Assembly: GCF_050948175.1 (NCBI RefSeq)
Contig: NW_027490113.1
Span: forward strand, 1,736,001-1,800,000
Length of the DNA: 64,000 bases
From: Xylocopa sonorina
Taxonomy: Eukaryota; Arthropoda; Insecta; Hymenoptera; Apidae
Reading direction: 5' to 3'
In this document: positions 39,401 to 49,500 of the stretch, in pieces
Layout of the letters: each line of letters starts with the position of its first letter
Position numbering within the stretch: the stretch's first letter is position 1
Notes under the pieces: model-generated
Databases searched by the model: none
The model's input: the letters and a program-made list of their open reading frames with translations, nothing else
What the model was told of the DNA's origin: nothing
Made by a program: the position numbers and the translations under genes

Positions 39401-41710
39401 TAGAAATGAGATGCGATATCGCGTTTTAAGAATCATAAGAACACTATTGCTACGATACGTAGACATCTGCAAACGCTATTTCCTTGCAAAGAAGTGTCGC
39501 ATTTACATTCATTAGAAGTGCAGACGAGGAATACATAACACTCCGCAATTCATATTATATCTTACCATGAAACATAGAAATGAGATGCGATATCGCGTTT
39601 TAAGAAGCATCAGAAATCCAATGCTACGATACGTAGACATCTGCAAACGCTATTTCCTTGCAAGAAAGTGTCGCATTTACATTCATTTGAAGTGTAGTCG
39701 ACGGATACATAACACTTCGCATATCATATTATACCTTACCATGAAACATATAAATGAGATGCGATATCGCGTTTTAAGAATCATAAGAACTCTATTGCTA
39801 CGATACGTAGACATCTGCACACGCTATTTCCTTGCAAGGAACTGTCGCATTCACATTCATTTGAAGTGTGGACGAGGAATACATGACAATTCGCAAATCA
39901 TATTATATCTTACCATGAAACATAGAAATGAGATGCAATATCGCGTTTTAAGAATCTATAGAACTCTATTGCTTCGATACGTAGACATCTGCAAACGCTA
40001 TTTCCTTGCAAAGAAGTGTCGCATTTACATTCATTTGAAGTGTAGACGAGGAATACATAACACTTCGCAAATCATATTATATCTTACCATGAAACATAGA
40101 AATGACATGCGATATCGCGTTTTAAGAAGCATCAGAAAGCCATTGCTACGATACGTAGACATCTGCAAAAGCTATTTCCTTGCAAGGAAGTGTCGCATTT
40201 ACATTCATTTGAAGTGTAGACGAGGAATACATAGCACTCCGCAAATCATATTATACCTTACCATGAAACATAGAAATGAGATGCGATATCGCGTTTTAAG
40301 AAGCATCAGAAATCCAATGCTACGATACGTAGACATCTGCAAACGCTATTTCCTTGCAAGGAAGTGTCGCATTTACATTCATTTGAAGTGTAGACGAGGA
40401 ATACATAGCACTCCGCAAATCATATTATACCTTACCATGAAACATAGAAATGAGATGCGATATCGCGTTTTAAGAATCATAAGAACTCTATTGCAACAAT
40501 ACGTAGACATCTGCAAACGCTATTTCCTTGCAAAGAAGTGTCGCATTTACATTCATTTGAAGTGTAGACGAGGAATACATAACACTTCGCAATTCATATT
40601 ATATCTTACCATGAAACATAGAAATGAGATGCGATATCGCGTTTTAAGAAGCATCAGAAATCCAATGCTACGATACGTAGACATCTGCAAACGCTATTTC
40701 CTTGCAAGAAAGTGTCGCATTTACATTCATTTGAAGTGTAGTCGACGGATACATAACACTTCGCATATCATATTATACCTTACCATGAAACATATAAATG
40801 AGATGCGATATCGCGTTTTAAGAATCATAAGAACTCTATTGCTACGATACGTAGACATCTGCACACGCTATTTCCTTGCAAGGAAGTGTCGCATTTACAT
40901 TCATTTGAAGTGTAGACGAGGAATACATAACACTCCGCAAATCATATTATACCTTACCATGAAACATAGAAATGAGATGCGATATCGTGTTTTAAGAATC
41001 ATAGGAACTCTATTGCAACGATACGTAGACATCTGCAAACGCTATTTCCTTGCAAAGATGTGTCGCATTTACATTCATTTGAAGTGTAGACGAGGAATAC
41101 ATAACACTTCGCAAATCATATTATATCTTACCATGAAACATAGAAATGAGATGCGATATCGCGTTTTAAGAAGCATCAGAAATCCAATGCTACGATACGT
41201 AGACATCTGCAAACGCTATTTCCTTGCAAGAAAGTGTCGCATTTACATTCATTTGAAGTGTAGATGAGGAATACATGATACTTCGCAAATTATATTATAT
41301 CTTACCATGAAACATAGGAATGAGATGTGATATCGCGTTTTAAGAAGCATTTGACCTCTATTGCTTCGATACGTAGACATCTGCAAACGCTATTTCCTTG
41401 CAAGGAGGTGTCGCATTTACATTCATTTGATGTGTAGACGAGGAATACATGACACTTCGCAAATCATATTATATCTTATCATGAAACATAGAAATGAGAT
41501 GCTACATCGCGTTCTAAGAAGCATTAGAACACTACTGCTACGATACGTAGACATCTGCAAACGCTATTTCCTAGCGAGGAAGTATCGCATTCACATTCAT
41601 TTGAAGTGTAGACGAGGAATACATAACACTTCGCAAATCATGTTATATCTTACCATGAAACATAGAAATGAGATGCGATATCGCGTTTTAAGAATCATAT
41701 GATCTCTATT
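36400..41710 (+). repeat. Higher-order repeat, 4176-bp spacing (24 monomers)
   Basis: Marker pairs 37091/41267 and 37185/41361 are 4176 bases apart. The repeated segment is about 36.4-37.5 kb versus 40.6-41.7 kb. The interior between the copies is a mosaic of monomers also found in the 1914-bp unit, including the CCAATGCTACG variants that recur in block C. The edges are approximate. Confidence 0.7.
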
Positions 41711-41948
41711 GCTACGATACGTAGACATCTGCAATCGCTATTTCCTAGCAAGGAAGTGTCGCATTTACATTCATTTGAAGTGTAGACGAGGAATACATGA
41801 TACTTCGCAAATCATATTATATCTTACCATGAATCATAGAAATGAGATGCGATATCGCGTTTTAAGAAGCATTAGAACACTATTGCTACGATAGGTAGAC
41901 ATTTGCAAACGCTATTTCCTAGCAAAGAAGTGTCGCATTTACATTCAT

Positions 41949-44570
41949 TTGAAGTGTAGACGAGGAATACATAACACTTCGCAAATCATATTATATCTTA
42001 CCATGAAACGTAAAAATGAGATGCAATATAGCGTTCTAAGAATCATAAGAACTCTATTGCTACGATACGTACACATCTACAAACGCTATTTCCTTTCAAG
42101 GAAGTGTCGCATTTACATTCATTTGAATCGTAGACGAGGAATGCATAACACTTCGCAAATCATATTATATCTTACCATGAAACATAGAAATGAGATGCGA
42201 TATCGCGTTTTAAGAAGCATTAGAACTCTATTGCTACGGTACGTAGACATCTTCAAACGCTATTTCCTTGCAAGGAAGTGTCGCATTTACATTCATCTGA
42301 ATCGTAGACGAGGAATGCATGACACTTCGCAAATCATATTATATCTTGCCATGAAACACAGAAATGTAATGCGATATCGCGTTTTAAGAAGCATCAGAAA
42401 GCCATTGCTACGATACGTAGACATCTGCAAAAGCTATTTCCTTGCAAGGAAGTGTCGCATTTACATTCATTTGAAGTGTAGACGAGGAATACATAACACT
42501 CCGCAAATCATATTATACCTTACCATGAAACATAGAAATGAGATGCGATATCGCGTTTTAAGAATCATAAGAACTCTATTGCAATGATACGTAGACATCT
42601 GCAAACGCTATTTCCTTGCAAAGATGTGTCGCATTTACATTCATTTGAAGTGTAGACGAGGAATACATAACACTTCGCAAATCATATTATATCTTACCAT
42701 GAAACATAGAAATGAGATGCGATATCGCGTTTTAAGAAGCATCAGAAATCCAATGCTACGATACGTAGACATCTGCAAACGCTATTTCCTAGCGAGGAAG
42801 TGTCGCATTCACATTCATTTGAAGTGTAGACGAGGAATACATAACACTTCGCAAATCATGTTATATCTTACCATGAAACATAGAAATGAGATGCGATATC
42901 GCGTTTTAAGAATCATATGAACTCTATTGCTACGATACGTAGACATCTGCAATCGCTATTTCCTAGCAAGGAAGTGTCGCATTTACATTCATTTGAAGTG
43001 TAGACGAGGAATACATGATACTTCGCAAATCATATTATATCTTACCATGAATCATAGAAATGAGATGCGATATCGCGTTTTAAGAAGCATTAGAACACTA
43101 TTGCTACGATAGGTAGACATTTGCAAACGCTATTTCCTAGCAAAGATGTGTCGCATTTACATTCATTTGAAGTGTAGACGAGGAATACATAACACTTCGC
43201 AAATCATATTATATCTTACCATGAAACGTAAAAATGAGATGCAATATAGCGTTCTAAGAATCATAAGAACTCTATTGCTACGATACGTACACATCTGCAA
43301 ACGCTATTTCCTTTCAAGGAAGTGTCGCATTTACATTCATTTGAATCGTAGACGAGGAATGCATAACACTTCGCAAATCATATTATATCTTACCATGAAA
43401 CATAGAAATGAGATGCGATATCGCGTTTTAAGAAGCATTAGAACTCTATTGCTACGATACGTAGACATCTTCAAACGCTATTTCCTTGCAAGGAAGTGTC
43501 GCATTTACATTCATCTGAATCGTAGACGAGGAATGCATGACACTTCGCAAATCATATTATATCTTGCCATGAAACATAGAAATGTAATGCGATATCGCGT
43601 TTTAAGAATCATTAGAACTCTACTGCTACGATACGCAGACATCTGCAAACGCTATTTCCTAGCGAGGAAGTGTCGCATTCACATTCATTTGAAGTGTAGA
43701 CGAGGAATACATAACACTTCGCAAATCATATTATATCTTACCATGAAACATAGGAATGAGATGCGATATCGCGTTTTAAGAAGCATTAGAACACTATTGC
43801 TACGATAGGTAGACATTTGCAAACGCTATTTCCTAGCAAAGAAGTGTCGCATTTACATTCATTTGAAGTGTAGACGAGGAATACATAACACTTCGCAAAT
43901 CATATTATATCTTACCATGAAACGTAAAAATGAGATGCAATATAGCGTTCTAAGAATCATAAGAACTCTATTGCTACGATACGTACACATCTGCAAACGC
44001 TATTTCCTTTCAAGGAAGTGTCGCATTTACATTCATTTGAATCGTAGACGAGGAATGCATAACACTTCGCAAATCATATTATATCTTACCATGAAACATA
44101 GAAATGAGATGCGATATCGCGTTTTAAGAAGCATTAGAACTCTATTGCTACGATACGTAGACATCTTCAAACGCTATTTCCTTGCAAGGAAGTGTCGCAT
44201 TTACATTCATCTGAATCGTAGACGAGGAATGCATGACACTTCGCAAATCATATTATATCTTGCCATGAAACATAGAAATGTAATGCGATATCGCGTTTTA
44301 AGAATCATTAGAACTCTACTGCTACGATACGCAGACATCTGCAAACGCTATTTCCTAGCGAGGAAGTGTCGCATTCACATTCATTTGAAGTGTAGACGAG
44401 GAATACATAACACTTCGCAAATCATATTATATCTTACCATGAAACATAGGAATGAGATGCGATATCGCGTTTTAAGAAGCATTAGAACTCTATTGCTACG
44501 GTACCATAGACATCTGCAAACGCTATTTCCTTGCAAGGAAGTGTCGCATTTACATTCATTTGAATCGTAG
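41949..44570 (+). repeat. Higher-order repeats of 1218 and 696 bp (7 and 4 monomers)
   Basis: A monomer with GTAAAAATGAG and TTTCAAGG variants begins units at 41949, 43167 and 43863, spacings of 1218 and 696 bases. The last unit is interrupted near 44500 by a one-base insertion (GGTACCATAGAC in place of GATACGTAGAC), which shifts the satellite frame. Confidence 0.75.
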
Positions 44571-44982
44571 GCGAGGAATGCATAACACTTCGCAATGAAT
44601 ATTATATCTTACCATGAAACATAGAAATGAGATGCGATATCGCGTTTTAAGAATCATAAGAACTCTATTGCAACGATACGTAGACATCTGCAAACGCTCT
44701 TTCCTAGCGAGAAAGTGTCGCATTCACACTCATTTGAAGTGTAGACGAGGAATACATAACACTTCGCAAATCATATTGTATCTTACCATGAAACATAGAA
44801 ATGAGATGCGATATAGCGTTTTAAGAAGCATTAGAACTCTACTGCTACGATACGCAGACATCTGCAAACGCTATTTCCTAGCGAGGAAGTGTCACATTCA
44901 CATTCATTTGAAGTGTAGACGTGGAATACATAACACTTCGCAAATCATATTATATCTTACCATGAAACATAGAAATGAGATG

Positions 44983-44986
44983 CGAT
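44983..44986 (+). repeat. Target site duplication half of E2 (CGAT), partner at 58157-58160
   Basis: The satellite left of E2 ends GAGATGCGAT (phase 76). The matching half is not at the right edge of E2 but, inverted, at the inner edge of E3 (ATCG at 58157-58160, which reads CGAT on the other strand, phases 73-76). A 4-bp duplication is usual for gypsy-type elements. Confidence 0.75.
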
Positions 44987-46532
44987 TGTCACGTCCCGGG
45001 GTGTGATTTCACTCGAAACTATGACACGACGTCGTAGCCGTTCCCGAAACGAACGCGAATTGCGCCTGGACCGGGTTCGTTGGCGTTCTGGACTCTAATT
45101 ACCGAATATTTAACGCGGCACTTACCTTTCGATGTCTTGATTTTACCGCTGTGACTCTCGTTCCAGGTATCGAGAGCGCCTTGGATCCGTGACCGGTATT
45201 GCTGCGGCGTACGGCTGGAACGGTTGTACGGTCACAGGGATGAGTTTCCAGACGGGCTGACCCCGGCTGGCGGGTACGGGCGCTGGGACAGGACGATCCT
45301 GGGCACGAACGGGCCGGACGGCGGAAAAGGTATCCTTCGCAGGAACAGGAACTCGAGTGCAGAGATCGATGTATCCAGGAACACTGCCCACGTATTCGCG
45401 AATCAGACGACGCATGAACTCCTTCCTCCCCGCGCGTCGTGTACGCTTTTTCGGAGTCTCGAAGTTCATCAAGAGCACTTGTACTTCGGAAGATAACGGC
45501 ACGGCTAAGCGCTGGTTCGCTCTAGCGGTACAGTGTCAACCTGGGCGCAAGATGCTCGATCACGGCAGGACTGAAGAAAGAGCGGCTAAGCGTTGGTTCG
45601 CTCTAGCTGTCTACCTTCAGGACTATCGCAGATGAATTATAGGAACGTGTAATATTCGCGAGCGTACCCGTGGAATTGAGTTGAGGAACTTGTAATTGAA
45701 ATAAAGAAGATTTGTATCTGGTATAAACTACGTATATTCTTTAAACTTCCCTATGTTACTACACTTGACTAATTCTAAGTTATTAAACTAATATTATAAC
45801 AAGAAATTGAAATGGACTAAGTTACGTTACGGACTCCGCTAACGGAGATGAGATAGAGACGAAGGCATTGAGCTGGTAGCTCGTTGCTTATGAGCCAATT
45901 GCTCGAGTCGGAGAGAACTCCTCGGTTCGGAGTCGAGACTAGATGTGTCTCGTTCGGAGGCGCGATTAGAAGTGTCTATCAGATCTCGCATCCGCGACCT
46001 CCTCGGGTCGCGCGGCGCGCGAGTCGCTGGGCCCTCGCGGTGGGGCGGACGGTTGGAGTAGGGCGGCCGCTCGGCCCTAGCGGTGGGGCGGCCGGTCGGA
46101 GTGGGGAGCGGCCCGCGTTGAGCGTGAGCCGCGAGCGTCGAGTGCGCGCGCGAGCGCATCGCAACTTATCTCTAGCGTAACGACTAGGCGGCGTATGTAC
46201 ATGTATGTATTTAAATCTAGATGTGTGTTGTGGTGTATGTACAGAAATGAGTAGTGTACTTATACTATGATCGCATATACGAGAAGAGGGTGTACGGGTG
46301 CGTGATCGCCGGTGACTCGATACGGTACGTGGTGTGGTGCTCCTCGCCCTCGTAACGTGGGGTGAGGTCTTCCCTGACGTGTGTCGAGTACCCTTCCTCT
46401 CTCTCGTATCGTCGTCTCTGAATACTGGAGCGGCGTGTCGGCGGGTGGCCCGCGTACAGGGGCTCTGGATACGGATGCCGCTGGAGAAGAGGTTGACGCC
46501 GGAGGGTGGCAGGCGGTACGCCTGACGTCACA
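44987..46532 (-). repeat. 3' LTR of E2 (1546 bp)
   Basis: It begins right after satellite GAGATGCGAT and ends at the polypurine tract. The private variant ACTAATATT replaces ACTAAGATT. Its U3 codes for the last 88 or so residues of pol, whose stop (46265-46267) abuts the TATA-like box at 46257-46264. The 119-codon ORF is at 45143-45502. Confidence 0.95.
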
Positions 46533-49500
46533 CCACCCCCCTTGGGAAAAGAATCTCGGCCATGCCGAGATCTCTTGTCTGGTCCATGGACGTCGGGATG
46601 CTGGGGCCGTTTCTGGATTCTGGCGACGGATTGCTGTAGGAACTGCGTGCTCTCTCCTGTTTCGCCTTGGCGAAGACGTTTGGATGCTGGGCCTTGTATA
46701 CGGGTTTCCTCTGCGGTGGAGGAACTTTCGTCACTTTCACTTATAGTGTTCGTTCGCATAGCACTGCACTCACTGAGTTTACTTTCAGTTCTTGTCACTG
46801 TTCTCTCATTCATGCTCACTCTGTGCATACTACGCATTCGCTTACACAATTTAATCTTGTTCGTATGAACAATCTTATGGCGCCCTTTAACATTTAATTT
46901 GACTTTGCAATTGCCCAAAATTTCTAGGATTCTGTACGGGCCGGTGTATTGCGCTTGAAACTTATGCTTGTTTGGTTCTTTCAAAAGATACACCCATTGG
47001 CCTACCTCGAAATTTTGGACGTTTATATTTCGGTCGTAATAATACTTAGATCTACGTTTCGCGCTATCTAAGTTGGCTTTAGCTAACTCTTGGGATTTGG
47101 CGATTCTTTCGTGCAGTTCTATAAGATAATCGTTATAACTCTCATTTTCAGAGCTGTCCTGAAAAGGAGTGGCTGACGGAGTCCTGGCTATCCTGCCGAA
47201 TACTAATTCGTGCGGTGTGTACAACGTGCCTTCGTGCACGCTTGTGTTATAAGAAAACATTGCATATGGCAACCATTTCTCCCAATCGTTGCTCGACTCT
47301 ATGTAATGTTTCAGATACTCGGCCAGGACGTGATGTGATCTCTCGACGGATCCATTGGTTTGCGGATGGAAGGCGGTGGATTTATATTGCTTGATGCGGA
47401 ACTTGATGGCTATGGCCTTGATCAAGCTGTTTATAAAATTCGCGCCCTGATCTGTTAGTATGCCCTTCGGGCATCCGAACTTGCAGATGAATTCTTTAAT
47501 TAATGCGTCCGCAATGTCGATTGCTGTGGTCGATTTGAGTGGGACGGCGACTGAGTATTTCGTAAGGAGATCTTGGATTGTGAGTATGCTCGTAAAGCCA
47601 TCGGGAGTTGCGGGGAGAGGACCCATTACATCCATCGAAATTTTGTCGAAAGCTCTGCCAGGTGTGTCGGTTAACGTAAGAGGTTGTCTGGTCTTAACTC
47701 TGACCAGTTTCTCTGTCTGGCAGCTTTTACATCTGCCGATATACTCCTGAATTTGAGTTTTCATATTAGGCCAGAAGTATTTTTGCCTAATACGGGAATA
47801 TGTTTTATTTACTCCCTTGTGGCCACCCACAGGAGAGTCGTGATTTTCCCTGATTATTTTTAGTCGGTCCTCGACCGATGGAGTTTGAATCAGGCCCTGG
47901 CAGACCGTAATTTGGATGTTCGTCTCGTAGAAGAGGTCCTGAAGGATCTTTTGGATTCGGGACCAGGATAAGGAGTCGAGGAATGTTTGTGCGATGCTGA
48001 ATGATTGTAGTTGGAGTTCGATTGTTACGTCGCACAGTGATCGGAAGGTTTCAATTGCTGTCTGGAAGTCGATCGATCGGCTGGAGTGTTCAATAATTGG
48101 AAGTTGAATCTGGAATTGATCTTCGATTCTTACGACTTTGGCTTTTGTAAGAACGAGGTCTCTGTTGGAAAGGAATTTGCCAGCTTTTTCTAAATCTTTG
48201 GCGCCCGTGTCATACGGATGCCCCGATTGCGTAACGAAAACAACTAAGTTGTCTCGTCGCGTTGACAATGCATCACGGCTGAACATGAACAAGGGTTCGC
48301 GCCTGAAGTGTTCATTTGGCGCGGGAGTATAAATGTCTGTGCTGTCGGTAATGGCGTGCGGGGATGATGGCGTGTTGGTAAGGAAGGGAGTGTCCGGTGT
48401 CGGTAATTCGGTTCCCGAGGTTATCGGTGTGGGAGGAGGCGCTGGAGTGGCATATTTCTTGCGGATTTCCGGGGCGACTTCAAAGATGTCGTCCTCTGAG
48501 TTATCGGAATAGGATAGCGGGAAAACTTGAATGGGATTTCGCGACAGTGCGTCCGCATTAAGATTCGTTTTACCGCTTTTGTAGACCATTTCATAGTCGA
48601 ATTCCGCTAATTTGAGCCTCCATCGCACTAACCTACTGGACGGGTCCTTGACCGAGTTCATCCACACTAACGGTCGATGGTCGGTAACGAGTTTGAATTG
48701 GTTACCGTATACGTATGGCCGAAAGTAGTGGACGGCGTAGACTATCGCCAGACACTCCTTCTCGATCGTGGAGTAGTTTTTCTCCGCGGTATTCAGTAAT
48801 CGCGAAGCGTACGCGATTGGTAAGTCGCGACCTATGGGCCCTTGACTTAGGATAGCGCCGATCGCTTCGGCGGATGCGTCTGTTGTGATCACGAAGGGCT
48901 GTTTGAAATTTGGGTACTGCAGTATCGGTGCCTCGCATAGACAGTCCCGAAGTTTAACGAATGAATTTTCGTGATCGTTGCGCCATACAAAGGGCGCGTC
49001 CTTTTTTAATAGATTCGTGAGCGGTTTAGCAGTTTTTGAAAAATTCGCGATGAATCGCCGATAGTATCCCGCAAGCCCGAGGAATTGTTTGACTTGTTTA
49101 GCATTTCGAGGGCGCGGAAAATTTTTGACGGCGCTTATTTTTGCAGGGTCCGGCTTTACGCCATGTTCGCTAATTATATGTCCTAAATAGCTGACTTCTC
49201 TCCTCAGGAACTCGCATTTGTCTGGTTGTAGTACCAAATTAGCTTCTTTGAGCCTTTGAGATAATTTTTCGTATTTGAGTCGATGTTCCTGAAGAGAGCT
49301 GGCATAGAGTACAATGTCATCCAGGTAGACGAAAATTTCATTTCCCTGAAGACCGGACAGGACATTGTCCATAAGGCGCTGGAACGTCGCGGGCGCGTTT
49401 TTTAGACCAAAAGGCATTCTCTTAAATTCATAATGCCCGTGAGGCGTAGAGAAGGCAGTTTTGGGAGCATCGGCGGGTTCCATAGGGATCTGGTGGAACC

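Larger units (their letters stand above)
13815..44986 (+). repeat. Satellite block B, 174-bp monomer, about 31 kb
   Basis: This is an uninterrupted tandem array starting at phase 40 and ending at phase 76. Its 31172 bases equal 135 + 178 monomers + 76. Six of the monomers are 172 bp (tags near 14795, 16881, 18967, 19487, 23487, 24007) and one carries a 1-base insertion near 44500. The monomer is AT-rich, has palindromes GCGATATCGC (phase about 72-81) and TTCCTTGCAAGGAA (about 139-152), and one 58-codon frame free of stops in its consensus. Monomer variants are ordered into higher-order repeats listed separately. No gene, transposon or other sequence interrupts the block. Confidence 0.97.

Noticed and set aside
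32433..41267. Long open frames of 334 to 566 codons in the satellite as protein-coding genes
   Set aside because: They are the 58-codon monomer frame repeated; neighbouring monomers carry in-frame stops at recurrent places, and there are no gene-like starts, introns or unrelated coding sequence around them.
13815..44986. CRISPR-like regular array
   Set aside because: The repeats are directly tandem with no unique spacers, and the context is eukaryotic retrotransposon DNA.
13815..44986. CENP-B box in the monomer
   Set aside because: TTCG motifs occur (ACTTCGCAAATC, GCTTCGATACG) but the spaced A and CGGG required by the consensus are absent on both strands.
46528..46740. Short frames on either strand inside gag and pol (for example 46528-46740, 48702-48938, 50067-50705)
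   Set aside because: They are shadows of the intact gag or pol frames and repeat identically in every copy.
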